From: an uncultured Ruminiclostridium sp. | GTDB taxonomy: Bacteria; Bacillota; Clostridia; Oscillospirales; Ruminococcaceae | Length of the DNA stretch: 36,487 nucleotides | Direction of reading: 5' to 3' | Assembly: GCA_947624435.1 (NCBI GenBank) | Contig: CANQKE010000027.1 | Coordinates: forward strand, 1 to 36,487 | Part shown: positions 8,539 to 18,428 of the stretch, piece after piece | Layout: every line of letters begins with the position of its first letter | How positions within the stretch are numbered: position 1 is the stretch's first letter | Position numbers and translations under genes: made by a program | Notes under the pieces: model-generated | Told to the model about the DNA's origin: nothing | The model's input: the letters and a program-made list of their open reading frames with translations, nothing else | The model's database searches: none

Positions 8539-9315
8539 ATGAGCTATTTTTACGGCAGCTATCCGATAATCGAAAAGACCGCGCTTGCGGGACAGATATA
8601 TTCCTATACGCTGCACTGTCCCGAAGTGGTACGGCAGGCGCAGACAGGCCAGTTCGTACAGATAAAGGCGGAGGGCTATACCCTGCGCCGCCCTATCTCT
8701 ATTTGCAGCGCCGATAAGGAAAAAGGCACGCTGCGGCTGGTATTCGAGGTGCGCGGCGGCGGCACGGATAAAATTTCCCGGCTCAACGTCGGGGAGCTTA
8801 TGGATATAATAGCGCCGCTCGGAAAGGGCTTCACTGTACCGGAAAAGCCGGAGGGCAGAGTGTTGATAGTAGGCGGAGGCATAGGAGTTCCTCCAATGTT
8901 GGATATCGCGAAAAAATACGGCGAAAGCTGCACCGCTGTACTCGGCTTTCGCTCGTTTGACAGGATAATACTGGATAAGGATTACGCTGCGGCGGGCGCA
9001 AATACGGTAATTTGCACCGACGACGGTTCTTACGGGATAAAGGGCACGATAGCCGCCCCTCTTAAAGCCAAGCTTGATAAGGGCGGCATTTCAAGAGTGT
9101 ACGCCTGCGGCCCGATGCCTATGCTGAAAGCGGCGGCTCAGGCGGCAAAGGACGCGGGCGTTGACTGCGAGGTATCGCTCGAACAGCGAATGGGCTGCGG
9201 CGTGGGTGCGTGCGTCGTCTGTGCCTGCACGGTGATACGCGACGGCAGGCGGCAGGTGCTGAGAGTCTGCAAGGACGGCCCGGTATTCAAGGGCAGCGAG
9301 GTAGTTTTTGATTGA
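8539..9315 (+). CDS. pyrK: Dihydroorotate dehydrogenase B, electron-transfer subunit
   Basis: A 258-aa iron-sulfur flavoprotein that passes electrons from the PyrD FMN to NAD+. The FAD-binding motif RRPISI is near residue 52, the NAD-binding GGGIGVPPM near 110, and the C-terminal [2Fe-2S] cysteines lie in MGCGVGACVVCAC. The ATG at 8539 follows GGAAAG. A longer upstream reading frame exists but overlaps the membrane-protein gene. It partners the pyrD just downstream, defining a class 1B enzyme. Confidence 0.95.
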   Translation: MSYFYGSYPIIEKTALAGQIYSYTLHCPEVVRQAQTGQFVQIKAEGYTLRRPISICSADKEKGTLRLVFEVRGGGTDKISRLNVGELMDIIAPLGKGFTVPEKPEGRVLIVGGGIGVPPMLDIAKKYGESCTAVLGFRSFDRIILDKDYAAAGANTVICTDDGSYGIKGTIAAPLKAKLDKGGISRVYACGPMPMLKAAAQAAKDAGVDCEVSLEQRMGCGVGACVVCACTVIRDGRRQVLRVCKDGPVFKGSEVVFD

Positions 9316-9328
9316 AAGGATAACGAGC

Positions 9329-10246
9329 ATGTCAAGACCTGATATTTCGGTAAATATCTGCGGCGTAAGGCTTAAAAATCCGATAATCGCCGCGTCGGGA
9401 ACCTACGGATTCGGCGAGGAATATACCGACCTGTACCCGCTCGAAAAGCTGGGCGGCATCTCCTGCAAGGGTACTACTCTTATGCCCAAGGACGGGAATA
9501 TCCCGCCGAGGATAGCCGAAACGCCGTCCGGTATACTTAATTCCGTTGGACTGCAAAACCCCGGCGTGGAACATTTTATAAGCGAGGATCTTCCGCGGCT
9601 CAAGCGGCAGGATATCGCGGTGATCGCAAATATCGCGGGCGCTTCGATAGAAGATTACGAAAAGACGGCGGCAAAGCTGGACGAAACCGACGTTGATATG
9701 ATAGAGCTCAACATTTCCTGCCCTAACGTAAAGCAGGGCGGCGCGACGTGGGGAGTTACCTGCGCGGGTGCGGCTTCCGTCACAAAAGCGGTGAGAAACG
9801 CCACTAAAAAGCCGATAATGGTAAAGCTCACCCCGAACGTCACCGATATAACCGAGATAGCCAAGGCGGTGGAGGCCGAGGGCGCGGACGCGGTATCGCT
9901 TATAAACACACTGCTGGGTATGAGGATAGATATACATACCCGCCGCCCTATTCTTCACAACAACGTCGGAGGGCTGTCGGGGCCGGCGGTCTTTCCGGTA
10001 GCGGTGAGAATGGTCTGGCAGGTGCATAACGCGGTGAAGATCCCCGTAATAGGAATGGGCGGCATAGCAAGCGCCGAGGACGCGGTGGAGATGATGCTCG
10101 CGGGAGCGTCGGCGGTACAGATAGGCACCGCTATTTTCACCGATCCGTATGTTCCTGTAAAAGCCGCCGAGGGGATAGAAAAGTACCTTTCAGATAACGG
10201 TATCGAAAAGATAGGCGATATCGTCGGACAGGTAAAGCCGTGGTAA
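9329..10246 (+). CDS. pyrD: Dihydroorotate dehydrogenase B, catalytic subunit
   Basis: A 305-aa FMN barrel enzyme that oxidises dihydroorotate to orotate, step 4 of UMP synthesis. Class 1B features are visible: catalytic Cys131 in LNISCPNV, the FMN-binding motif VKLTPN, and GMGGIASAEDAVEM plus GASAVQIGTA near the phosphate site. The ATG at 9329 has GAAAGGA upstream. An in-frame TTG at 9308 would overlap pyrK and lacks a ribosome site. The gene ends only 13 nt before a glycosidase gene. Confidence 0.96.
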   Translation: MSRPDISVNICGVRLKNPIIAASGTYGFGEEYTDLYPLEKLGGISCKGTTLMPKDGNIPPRIAETPSGILNSVGLQNPGVEHFISEDLPRLKRQDIAVIANIAGASIEDYEKTAAKLDETDVDMIELNISCPNVKQGGATWGVTCAGAASVTKAVRNATKKPIMVKLTPNVTDITEIAKAVEAEGADAVSLINTLLGMRIDIHTRRPILHNNVGGLSGPAVFPVAVRMVWQVHNAVKIPVIGMGGIASAEDAVEMMLAGASAVQIGTAIFTDPYVPVKAAEGIEKYLSDNGIEKIGDIVGQVKPW

Positions 10247-10259
10247 AGGAGAGAATTTT

Positions 10260-11516
10260 ATGAAACTTACGAAAGCTCCGATGGGGTGGAACAGCTGGGA
10301 CTGCTGGGGCGCTGAGGTGACCGAGGAGGTTGTACGCAAAAACGCCGAATTTATGGCAAAGCACCTTAAGCAGTACGGTTGGGAATATGTGGTGGTGGAT
10401 ATACAGTGGTCCGCTCCAAACGCAAAGGGACACGAGTATCAGCCGTTCGGGACGCTTAATATAGATGAGTATTCGCGCGTTATACCGGCCGAGAACCGCT
10501 TTCCCTCCTCAGCAAACGGAAAAGGCTTTGCCCCGTTAGCGGAGTATATCCATTCGCTGGGGCTAAAATTCGGTATACATATCATGCGCGGAATACCGAG
10601 AGCCGCGGTGCATGAGCACCGCAAAATTTACGGCAGCGATAAGCGTGCGGACGAGATAGCGCGCTTTAACAGCGTATGTCAGTGGAATCCCGATATGTAC
10701 GGCGTAGACGCTTCAAAGCCCGGCGCGCGGGAATATTACGAAAGCGTTTTTTCACTCTATGCGTCATGGGGCGTGGATTTTATAAAGTGCGACGACATCG
10801 CGCGGGAGCTGCCGCATGAAGAGGATGAGCTTATCCTGCTGAGCGAGGCGCTGCACAGCTGCGGGCGGGATATGGTGCTTAGCTTATCGCCGGGCCCCGC
10901 GCTTTTGGAAAAGGCGGAGCTTTATAAGCAGACGGCGGATATGTGGCGTATCACCGATGATTTTTGGGATAAGTGGGAATTATTGTACGACATGTTTTCC
11001 CGTGCGGAAAAATGGTGCGTCCATACCGGAGCGGGAAGCTGGCCGGATGCGGATATGCTGCCGGTCGGGGCGATATTGCAGGATTACGGCGAGGACAACC
11101 GCACCAAATTCACCGAGGACGAGCAGATGACTATGCTGACCTTGTGGAGCATATTCCGCTCGCCGTTGATGATAGGCGGAGAGCTTACCAAGTGCGACGA
11201 TTTCACGCTTTCTCTGCTGACAAATGAGCGGGTGCTCAAAATGCACGAAAACGCGCGAAATTCCCACCCGGTCTGGCGCAGAAAGATAAACGGGAACGAG
11301 ATAATACTTTGGACGGCTTTTTCTTCGCAGGGAGGAAATTACCTCGCAATATTCAACGCGGGAGAGAGCAGGGCGGATATTACCGTAGCTTTGTCGGATG
11401 TTGAGATTTACGAGGACAAAACAGGCTTTGAGCTTTGGAGCGGGGAGAAATTTTCCGGCGGGGAAATAAAGCTTTCTATCCCCTCACACGGAGCAAAGGC
11501 ATATTACATAAACTGA
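10260..11516 (+). CDS. GH27 glycosidase, beta-L-arabinopyranosidase / alpha-galactosidase type
   Basis: A 418-aa enzyme without a signal peptide, so probably cytosolic. It opens with [10 protein letters not shown], the GH27 hallmark. Predicted nucleophile is Asp178 in KCDD and acid/base Asp234 in [13 protein letters not shown] is the usual late barrel motif. The C-terminal about 90 residues form the beta domain. VDIQW near residue 46 and HIMRGIPR replace the motifs usual in alpha-galactosidases. To me they recall the GH27 branch holding bacterial beta-L-arabinopyranosidases, which suits the GH51 arabinofuranosidase next door. Substrate assignment is inference. AAAGGAGAG precedes the ATG. Only 13 nt separate it from pyrD, so it appears to belong to the same transcript. 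Confidence 0.88.
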   Translation: MKLTKAPMGWNSWDCWGAEVTEEVVRKNAEFMAKHLKQYGWEYVVVDIQWSAPNAKGHEYQPFGTLNIDEYSRVIPAENRFPSSANGKGFAPLAEYIHSLGLKFGIHIMRGIPRAAVHEHRKIYGSDKRADEIARFNSVCQWNPDMYGVDASKPGAREYYESVFSLYASWGVDFIKCDDIARELPHEEDELILLSEALHSCGRDMVLSLSPGPALLEKAELYKQTADMWRITDDFWDKWELLYDMFSRAEKWCVHTGAGSWPDADMLPVGAILQDYGEDNRTKFTEDEQMTMLTLWSIFRSPLMIGGELTKCDDFTLSLLTNERVLKMHENARNSHPVWRRKINGNEIILWTAFSSQGGNYLAIFNAGESRADITVALSDVEIYEDKTGFELWSGEKFSGGEIKLSIPSHGAKAYYIN

Positions 11517-11529
11517 AAGGACTATCTCT

Positions 11530-13008
11530 ATGGAAAAGACGGGCATTTACATAAACGCAAAGGACGTTAAGGGCAGGATAAACCCGGAGATATACGGCAA
11601 CTTTTCCGAGCATCTCGGTCGCTGCATTTACGAGGGGATATATGTCGGGGAAAACTCGACCATACCCAACACACGCGGGATAAGAAACGATATCGTAAAG
11701 GCGTTCAGGCATATAAAGCTGCCGGTGCTGCGCTGGCCGGGCGGCTGCTTTGCGGACGAGTATCACTGGAAGGACGGCATAGGCGAAAAGTCCTCCCGCA
11801 AAAAGATGATAAACACCAACTGGGGCGGAGTAGTCGAGGATAACAGCTTCGGCACGCACGAGTTTTTCGACTTATGCGAACAGATAGGCTGCGAGCCGTA
11901 TATAGCGGGAAATCTCGGCAGCGGCACGGTAAACGAGCTTGCCGAGTGGATAGAGTACATAACCTTTGACGGCGTTTCCCCTATGGCTGAGTTAAGGCGC
12001 AAAAACGGCAGGGAAAAGCCGTGGAAGCTCAAATACCTCGGTATCGGCAATGAAAACTGGGGCTGCGGCGGCAATATGCGCGCTCAGTATTACGTCGATG
12101 AATACCGCCGCTATCAGAGTTTTTGCAAGAATTTCAGCGGCAACGAGCTGTTCAAGATAGCCTGCGGTCCTAATGCGGACGACTGGGACTGGACGGAGGT
12201 CATAATGAAGAACCTCGGCCCGTGGCACACCCGCGGTATATCGCTGCATTATTACACCGTTCCGTCCGGCAACTGGGATAAAAAGGGCAGCGCGCGGGAT
12301 TTCACCGACGAGGAATATTACGAAACTATAAGAAAGACCTTGTACATGGAAACTCTGCTGACCCGTCACGGTCAGATAATGGACAGGTACGATCCCGCTC
12401 ATAATATAGGGCTTATCGTGGACGAGTGGGGCTGCTGGTACGATGTGGAGGAGGGCACTAATCCCGGATTTTTATATCAGCAGAATACCATGCGCGACGC
12501 TGTCGTTGCAGCCTGCAATCTGAATATCCTTAATTCTCACTGTGACCGTGTGATAATGGCGAACATAGCGCAGGCGGTCAACGTGCTGCAAGCGGTGATA
12601 CTCACCGAGGGCGCGGGAATGGTGCTTACTCCGACTTATCATGTGTTTGATATGTATAAGGAACATCAGGGCGCAGACAGCGTATACTGTTATGTCGATA
12701 CCGCAAAGGCGGGCGAAAAGATACCGATGGTGTCCGCAAGCGCGTCGGTAAAGGACGATACCATGACTGTAACTCTCGCTAACTGCTCGGTAAGCGACGA
12801 TACGGAAGTAAAGATAGATATAGCCGGCTATGAGGCGGGAAAAATATCGGACGCCATAGTGATGAACGCTCCGGTACGCGAGCTTAACGACTTTGACGAC
12901 CCTGACAGGGTAAACGTAAAAGAATTCGACGACGTTTCGCTGTATGAGGGCAACGTTACCGCCACGCTTCCCGCTTGCAGCGTAGTTAAGATAACTCTTA
13001 AAAAGTAA
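11530..13008 (+). CDS. abfA: GH51 alpha-L-arabinofuranosidase
   Basis: A 492-aa intracellular retaining enzyme removing terminal arabinofuranose from arabino-oligosaccharides. Acid/base Glu175 lies in GNENWGCGG and nucleophile Glu299 in [18 protein letters not shown] and SEHLGRC are family signatures. After the barrel comes the usual jelly-roll domain (about 395-492). No signal peptide is present. GAAAGGA lies before the ATG, 13 nt after the GH27 stop, so the two form a pair for arabinose release from imported pectin or xylan fragments. It is the last gene of the 11.9-kb + unit and ends at a clear terminator. Confidence 0.95.
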   Translation: MEKTGIYINAKDVKGRINPEIYGNFSEHLGRCIYEGIYVGENSTIPNTRGIRNDIVKAFRHIKLPVLRWPGGCFADEYHWKDGIGEKSSRKKMINTNWGGVVEDNSFGTHEFFDLCEQIGCEPYIAGNLGSGTVNELAEWIEYITFDGVSPMAELRRKNGREKPWKLKYLGIGNENWGCGGNMRAQYYVDEYRRYQSFCKNFSGNELFKIACGPNADDWDWTEVIMKNLGPWHTRGISLHYYTVPSGNWDKKGSARDFTDEEYYETIRKTLYMETLLTRHGQIMDRYDPAHNIGLIVDEWGCWYDVEEGTNPGFLYQQNTMRDAVVAACNLNILNSHCDRVIMANIAQAVNVLQAVILTEGAGMVLTPTYHVFDMYKEHQGADSVYCYVDTAKAGEKIPMVSASASVKDDTMTVTLANCSVSDDTEVKIDIAGYEAGKISDAIVMNAPVRELNDFDDPDRVNVKEFDDVSLYEGNVTATLPACSVVKITLKK

Positions 13009-13023
13009 ACTAACCTATAAATA

Positions 13024-13051
13024 AAAGACAGGTCATAAGATCTGTCTTTTT
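13024..13051. terminator. Two-way terminator between abfA and the U32 gene
   Basis: AAAAGACAG and CTGTCTTTT form an extended stem around ATAA, followed by TTGTTTT on +. The opposite strand also ends in TCTTTTATTT. It lies between convergent genes, so it probably serves both. Confidence 0.85.
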
Positions 13052-13054
13052 GTT

Positions 13055-14257
13055 TTATTCGGCAGGCTTTCTTATGATAGAGCCGGGTGGGAATTCGGTT
13101 TGCGATACGAAAGAAAGCTTTTCGGTCGCCTTATTTGCGATAGTTATTTTTTCGCCGTTGGAATTTATCAGGTAGGTAAGTTCTAACGGCACCGGCTTTT
13201 TACCCGGGGAAAGCACCTCCAGCGCGTCGTTTACCGTGAAATAATTGCGCTGCGTCATGTTGACTGTACCGTTTTCACAGCCGTCTATCACGCCGACAAA
13301 ATCATAGGTGCGCAGATAGCCGCTGCTTTCGTAATACTGGTTCGCGTCGTCATGAGAAAAGAAAAATCCGGTGCAGTACGGGCGGTGGCTGACTTTGAGG
13401 ACTTCCTGCGCCGCCCACTCCGGCAGCGGCTCGCCCTTTGAAAGAGCGTTGACGGCGGCGCGGTAGGCGTTTGTTACCACCGCGACGTAGTAAGAGGACT
13501 TAGCCCGCCCCTCTATCTTAAAGCTGGATACGCCCGCTTTTTCCAGCTTATCCAGGTGGCGTATCATGCAGAGGTCTTTTGCGTTTAGGATATACGTGCC
13601 CTCGCTGTCCTCGCCTATCGGGAAGAACTGCCCCGGCCGTTTTTCCTCCACCAGATCGTACTTCCATCGGCAGGGCTGAGCGCATTCTCCTTTATTTGCG
13701 TTTCTGCCGGTGAGGAACGAGGAAAGCAGACACCGCCCCGAAAACGAAACGCACATCGCGCCGTGTACGAACACCTCTATCTCCATATCATCGGGTATTT
13801 TATCGCGTATGCGCCGGATATTGTCTATGTCCACCTCCCGCGCTAATACCACGCGTTTAGCGCCGAGCTTGTACAATTCGCAGGCGGTGGCGTAATTCAC
13901 CACGCCGGACTGGGTGGAAATGTGTATATCAAGCTCGGGCACGGTGTTTTTTATAACGGCGACCGAGCCTATGTCGCTGACTATCGCGGCGTCTATCCCG
14001 CAGGCGGCGGCGTTTTTTATATATTCCGGCAATGCGTCTATCTCGCTGTTTGACGGGATAGTATTGCAGGTGAGATATACCCTGACGTTTTTGGAATGTG
14101 CAAATTCTACCGCTTTTTTCAGCGTGTCAAAGTCAAATTTAGCTGCGGAGGCGCGCATACCGTATTCCGTTCCGCCCAGATATACCGCGTCGCAGCCGTA
14201 ATTCACCGCGGCGGTAAGACATTCCGTATCGCCTGCGGGGGATAACAGTTCTGCCAT
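13055..14257 (-). CDS. U32 family 'peptidase', tRNA-hydroxylation TrhP type
   Basis: A 400-aa protein beginning MAELLSPAGD and carrying the U32 signature around VFVHGAMCVSFSGRC, followed by the conserved cysteines of GECAQPCRWKY that bind an iron-sulfur cluster in this family. Members once called collagenase-like peptidases include TrhP, needed for 5-hydroxyuridine at tRNA position 34, and RlhA for 23S rRNA. In Bacillus subtilis the TrhP genes (yrrN, yrrO) lie next to mltG (yrrL), the same neighbourhood as here, which favours a tRNA role. That is inference from synteny. GGAAAGGAGC precedes the ATG. It is the last gene of the tmk operon. Confidence 0.92.
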   Translation of the reverse strand: MAELLSPAGDTECLTAAVNYGCDAVYLGGTEYGMRASAAKFDFDTLKKAVEFAHSKNVRVYLTCNTIPSNSEIDALPEYIKNAAACGIDAAIVSDIGSVAVIKNTVPELDIHISTQSGVVNYATACELYKLGAKRVVLAREVDIDNIRRIRDKIPDDMEIEVFVHGAMCVSFSGRCLLSSFLTGRNANKGECAQPCRWKYDLVEEKRPGQFFPIGEDSEGTYILNAKDLCMIRHLDKLEKAGVSSFKIEGRAKSSYYVAVVTNAYRAAVNALSKGEPLPEWAAQEVLKVSHRPYCTGFFFSHDDANQYYESSGYLRTYDFVGVIDGCENGTVNMTQRNYFTVNDALEVLSPGKKPVPLELTYLINSNGEKITIANKATEKLSFVSQTEFPPGSIIRKPAE

Positions 14258-14328
14258 GCTTGCCCGCTCCTTTCCTTATCAAAAAATATGCGCCCGCCGT
14301 GTATTTCTGCACGAAAGGCGCATGTATA

Positions 14329-15717
14329 TTATTCCGCTATTGCGTCCTCAAGTCCGCAGGCTATGAGGTTTTGTTCATGCTCTTCGATAGTTTCGGCAAA
14401 ATACATCTCGGTAGTCTCCGGATCGGCGCAGAAGTAGTAATATGCGGTATCGTTGGGATACAGCACCGCCTTTATCGCGTCCATACCGGGATTGCAGACA
14501 GGCCCTACCGGTATGCCCTCGCATTCGTAGGTATTGTATGCGTCGAACATTTTGGCATTGGCGCTTATCTCGCTCTTGCTCATGTGAGGCTTGATATGCT
14601 CATCGACGTAAAGCACCGTAACGTCCGATTCAAATTTCGGGAAGGATTCCGACGCCGCCATTCTGTTATAGAATACCGACGCGACGTTTTTCATGTTCTC
14701 TACGCTGTCCGCTTCTTTCTGTACGATAGACGCTAAAGTGATGGTCTCGTCCAGCGTCAGACCCATTTTGGTCATGCGGTTATAATATCTTCCCTCAAGA
14801 TTTTCATTAAAGCTCTCAAACATTCTGTCTATTACGTCCGCCGCATTTTCGGAGGTGTCCAGCTCTTTATTGTCCTCCAGCTCCGGTATGGTGTAAAATT
14901 CATACTTGTTCGGGAACAGATAGCCCTCCATCTGATAGAATTTCAGCGGCTCATTTTCAAGCCTTTTCTGGAATTTATAGGTATCTTCCAGCTTTTTGCA
15001 CTGCGCGAGGAAATCCTCCGCTCTGCATACCAGATTATCCTCGAGAAGCTGCGCTATCTCGTCGGCGGTCATGCCCTCTATAATAGTTATCTCGGTGACC
15101 TTATTTGCGATAGTTACCGTCTGCATCTTCATAAGCAGGGTACTGTAGGACATGGTGCTGTCCACCGTGAACGTACCGTTTATAAAATCGTTTTCCTTAT
15201 CCGACATAGACACATACATCTTGAATATCTCCGGCATGGTGATAACGCCCTGATTTGCAAGCTGCATCGCTATATCGTCAACGGAGGAATCCTCGTCGAT
15301 ATATATCTGCGCCTGGCAGTAGGTCTTCCCTATACCGGTAAAATCGAACGCCGTCTTGATGATATACACCGCTAAAAACGATGAGATCGAGATAATGAAC
15401 ACCGACAGCAGTATCCCCGCAAAAATATGGGTAAAGGTGCGTCTGTGACGGTTCTTTTTCTTTATGCTCTCATTGCGCTGATGCTTGCGGCGAAGATAAT
15501 CCTGATACTCCTCCTCGGTCACTTCGTCCTCCTGAGCTTCGGCTTTGGAATATTCCTCCTGCTCCGGCTCGTCGGGATATCCCTCGTCGGAGTATTCCTC
15601 ATCGGGATATTCCTGCGCATAGCTGTCCGCGCCGTCTGTTACCGGCTCCATTTGTACGGTATCGGCGGCGTTTTCATCGTTGTCGTCAAATATCATGTTT
15701 TCGTTTTCTTTATCCAT
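14329..15717 (-). CDS. mltG: Endolytic murein transglycosylase
   Basis: A 462-aa YceG/MltG protein that cuts nascent glycan strands at the outer membrane face and sets their length. Residues 1-73 are strikingly acidic (many E, D, Y), then a basic stretch (KKKNRHRR), one membrane helix at about 96-121, a LysM-like region, and the catalytic domain with Glu in ASIVQKEAD and FYNRM. The C-terminal part has the family motif GIPVGPVCNPG and the ending typical of the fold. GGAGG precedes the ATG. The long acidic cytosolic tail is larger than in E. coli MltG but common in clostridia. Confidence 0.95.
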   Translation of the reverse strand: MDKENENMIFDDNDENAADTVQMEPVTDGADSYAQEYPDEEYSDEGYPDEPEQEEYSKAEAQEDEVTEEEYQDYLRRKHQRNESIKKKNRHRRTFTHIFAGILLSVFIISISSFLAVYIIKTAFDFTGIGKTYCQAQIYIDEDSSVDDIAMQLANQGVITMPEIFKMYVSMSDKENDFINGTFTVDSTMSYSTLLMKMQTVTIANKVTEITIIEGMTADEIAQLLEDNLVCRAEDFLAQCKKLEDTYKFQKRLENEPLKFYQMEGYLFPNKYEFYTIPELEDNKELDTSENAADVIDRMFESFNENLEGRYYNRMTKMGLTLDETITLASIVQKEADSVENMKNVASVFYNRMAASESFPKFESDVTVLYVDEHIKPHMSKSEISANAKMFDAYNTYECEGIPVGPVCNPGMDAIKAVLYPNDTAYYYFCADPETTEMYFAETIEEHEQNLIACGLEDAIAE

Positions 15718-15728
15718 ACGTCCTCCAA

Positions 15729-16277
15729 TCAGTCGGTAAAAACGGTATCAACGCAAATATCCCCGTCCTCGGTCGGCAGACAGCCGAAAATATATTCCTT
15801 GTAGCAGATACCGACCGTCTTTATATGATCTTTACTGAGAAATCTGTCATAATATCCGCCGCCGTAGCCCAGCCTGTAGCCTTTTTTATCAAAGCATAAA
15901 GCCGGCACTATGCACAGCATGTTTTCCGTCGGGATAAGCTCTTCACACTCATCGTTCGGCTCAAATATGCCGAAGCTGCCTTTTTTCGTATCGGAAAACG
16001 ACTTTATTCTGTAAAAACGTATATCGCGGTTTTCACACCTGGGCACGGCAACCGCAATACCGTTATCAAAGCAATATTTTATAAGCCGCCTTGTGTCCGC
16101 CTCGATGCGGGTGGAAATATAGGTCAGCACCGCGTCGGGACTCAGCTGCTTTATATGTCGGGTAAGCTTATCGTATATCGCGGCGTCCTTTTGTATTTTT
16201 ACAGGCAGCTGCGCCAATTGACGCCGCATAGCGGTAAGCTGTCTGCGCAAGTTTTTCTTTTTATCGGCAGCCGTCAT
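15729..16277 (-). CDS. 5-formyltetrahydrofolate cyclo-ligase
   Basis: A 182-aa enzyme that uses ATP to convert 5-formyl-THF to 5,10-methenyl-THF, recycling folate. The family motif LGYGGGYYDRFL with preceding DKKGY is clear near the C-terminus, and the basic N-terminal helix (KKNLRRQL) is typical. I chose the ATG at 16277, whose ATGA overlaps the stop of the upstream DJ-1 gene, a sign of translational coupling. An in-frame GTG six nt earlier is possible. No independent ribosome site is evident. Confidence 0.93.
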   Translation of the reverse strand: MTAADKKKNLRRQLTAMRRQLAQLPVKIQKDAAIYDKLTRHIKQLSPDAVLTYISTRIEADTRRLIKYCFDNGIAVAVPRCENRDIRFYRIKSFSDTKKGSFGIFEPNDECEELIPTENMLCIVPALCFDKKGYRLGYGGGYYDRFLSKDHIKTVGICYKEYIFGCLPTEDGDICVDTVFTD

Positions 16278-16816
16278 ATACACTGCATGGACGCGCGTAC
16301 GCTGTTTGATTTTGCTTCGCCTTTAAGCTGCTTTGCAAGCTCCAGACCGAATTCTATCGCCGCGCCCGCTCCTGCGGCGGTGGTGATATTGCCGTCGGTG
16401 ACTACCTTTTTATCGGACAGCGACGCGCCGGTAAGGAATTCTTCAAAGCCGGGGAAGCAGATAGCCTGTTTGCCGTCAAGCAGCCCTAATTTTCCTATTA
16501 TGGACGGCGCCGCACAGATAGCGCCTATTCGTTTATTGTTGTCCGAGCAGAAGCGTATCGCCGCCTGTACGGCAGCGCTTTTTTCAAGATTCAGCGTGCC
16601 GGGCATTCCGCCGGGCAGCACTATCATCTCCACCTTGTCGGTAAGCAGCACGTCCTGCTCGATAACGTCCGGGGTGACGGTTATCCCGTGAGAGCCGGTT
16701 ACTTTATCTCCTCCGACGCCTACCGTAACGACTTGTACGCCCGCGCGTTTTAATATGTCGATAGGCGCGATAGCCTCGGTCTCCTCAAATCCGTTTGCCA
16801 AAAATACGTATACCAT
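16274..16816 (-). CDS. DJ-1/PfpI family protein (YajL/ThiJ-like)
   Basis: A 180-aa single-domain protein with the nucleophile elbow Cys101 in GAICAAPS, Glu14 in GFEETEA and the PGG motif (VLPGGMPGT), all standard for the DJ-1 branch. Members act in stress protection, with claims of glyoxalase or deglycase activity still debated, so the precise reaction is open. AAAGGAGCAGC precedes the ATG. The stop overlaps the folate gene start by four nt. Confidence 0.93.
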   Translation of the reverse strand: MVYVFLANGFEETEAIAPIDILKRAGVQVVTVGVGGDKVTGSHGITVTPDVIEQDVLLTDKVEMIVLPGGMPGTLNLEKSAAVQAAIRFCSDNNKRIGAICAAPSIIGKLGLLDGKQAICFPGFEEFLTGASLSDKKVVTDGNITTAAGAGAAIEFGLELAKQLKGEAKSNSVRASMQCI

Positions 16817-16834
16817 AATGCTGCTCCTTTCAGA

Positions 16835-17716
16835 TCATTTGCCGCCGATACGTACGGCGCTGTATTTTTCAAGCATATATGCGGGGTGGTAGGAACGCTT
16901 TGCCTTTCTCAGGTTCTCCTCGCCCATATCCTCCTCGCGGTTTATATATTCATATCCGCTGCACAGCTCGTTTGCTATGAGCCAGTTTATCATCGGATAC
17001 GCTCCGTCAAGATCGGTGAACGCTTTTTCAACGTGCGTCACAAACGTGTTTGAATTCTGCCGTTCCCCGTAAGAAAACGCCTGTACTTTTCCGTTTACCC
17101 GGATAAGTCCGCCCTCTAAGCCGAGCTCGAAATAATGCTCCAGTCCGACTCCTACCGCGCACATCTCGTCGCTTTTGTCGGGATTTATTTCACAGTTGTT
17201 GCGGCGGCACCATTCGGCGCTCATCTCCATACATTCCGCGATATTGTCCGGAGTGATCCTTTCAAAGGTGTAGTCAAGCTCCTTGAACCGGTTAATATAA
17301 TTGCGCTTTGAGTGCAGCTTTTTGCCTTTCAGCGTTCGCAGTGATTCGGCGCTGTATATGTAATCAAAATAATCCTCTTTTGCGAAAAATTCAAATTCTC
17401 CCGGGAACTCTTGCTCCAGCAGCAGCTTTGCCGATTTATCCATACTGACGAATTTAAGCTTCAGCCCGACCGATCTGCAATAGCCGTCAAGCTCATGTAT
17501 CAGCCCTTTTACATCTCCGCGCCCGGCGGGGAAGATAAAGCCGTCGCCGGATTTACATATATAAAAATCCTGCCACCGCGATATGGTGTTATCAAAAATA
17601 TCCTTCCAGACGAAATTGTTCGTGAAATTATATTCGCAGCCCTGATAGTCCGACAGCTCCAGCAGCGGCTGTATCCATTGCTTGTCCGAAATATCTATTT
17701 CTTTGAATTTAAGCAC
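16835..17716 (-). CDS. DUF2156 (phosphatidylglycerol lysyltransferase-like) protein
   Basis: A 293-aa soluble protein with the two tandem GNAT-like halves of the DUF2156 family. Motifs seen are SDYQGCEYNFTN at the start, KGKKLHSKRNYINRF in the middle, and INREEDMGEENLRKAK near the end, the last being the most conserved stretch. The fold is related to the C-terminal domain of MprF and to Fem-type transferases, which suggests an aminoacyl or acyl transfer, but the substrate of stand-alone members is not known. The start is GTG at 17716 with AAAAGGG upstream. The gene lies 15 nt after tmk. Confidence 0.88.
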   Translation of the reverse strand: MLKFKEIDISDKQWIQPLLELSDYQGCEYNFTNNFVWKDIFDNTISRWQDFYICKSGDGFIFPAGRGDVKGLIHELDGYCRSVGLKLKFVSMDKSAKLLLEQEFPGEFEFFAKEDYFDYIYSAESLRTLKGKKLHSKRNYINRFKELDYTFERITPDNIAECMEMSAEWCRRNNCEINPDKSDEMCAVGVGLEHYFELGLEGGLIRVNGKVQAFSYGERQNSNTFVTHVEKAFTDLDGAYPMINWLIANELCSGYEYINREEDMGEENLRKAKRSYHPAYMLEKYSAVRIGGK

Positions 17717-17731
17717 CCTATCAATCCCTTT

Positions 17732-18397
17732 TCAGCTAATATTTACCGTGCGCTGTATTATTTTTTCCAGCTCCGCGCTTATTGTGTCTACCGGCAGAGG
17801 CTTTTTTCCGTCGGAACAGGGGAGTATCTCCCAGCCCTGCTTTTTAGCGGCGTACATTGCCGCGTCACGGCAGTTTTTCAAAAAAACGATATTGCTTTCA
17901 TGTATGTCCTTTTTATGCTCGTCGCCGTGATACCTTTGACTGAGCAGCTTTTGCGAGATGTCGGTGGGCATATCTAAAAACACCGTCAGCGCAGGCTGGG
18001 GTATCCCGAATTTTCTAAACTCATGATCGGTCAGCCAGTCGAGAAAGCTGTCCCAGTTTTCGCGCGGCAGCTTTGCCATCTGATATATCGCGTTCGACGA
18101 GGTGTAACGCGCCGCGATTATTGTTTTGCCCGCTCTGTAGTCCTTTTCCCAATCGGTCTTATAGCTTATATATCTGTCTATCGCATAAAATGATGACGCG
18201 GTATAACAGCCCGTCTTAGGGTCTTTTTCGTTGTATCCGTCGGCCAAATACCGCAATATTATCTCTCCGCTGGGACTGTCATATATCGGAAAACTGATAA
18301 ACCTTACACGGCTGCCGTATTTTTCTTTCAGCCGCTCAAGCTGTGTGGTCTTTCCGGAGCCGTCCAGCCCCTCTATAACTATCAGATTTCCGTCCAT
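17732..18397 (-). CDS. tmk: Thymidylate kinase-like protein
   Basis: A 221-aa kinase that phosphorylates dTMP to dTDP. The P-loop GLDGSGKTT is at residues 10-18, and DRYISYK is the DRY-type substrate motif. The fold matches thymidylate kinase although the middle is longer and more divergent than usual, so this may be a second, clostridial type. AGGGAGCAGGA-like sequence precedes the ATG. It heads a six-gene operon with a consensus promoter. Confidence 0.88.
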   Translation of the reverse strand: MDGNLIVIEGLDGSGKTTQLERLKEKYGSRVRFISFPIYDSPSGEIILRYLADGYNEKDPKTGCYTASSFYAIDRYISYKTDWEKDYRAGKTIIAARYTSSNAIYQMAKLPRENWDSFLDWLTDHEFRKFGIPQPALTVFLDMPTDISQKLLSQRYHGDEHKKDIHESNIVFLKNCRDAAMYAAKKQGWEILPCSDGKKPLPVDTISAELEKIIQRTVNIS

Positions 18398-18428
18398 GTC
18401 CTGCTCCCGTTCGGTGTGTATTTATACT

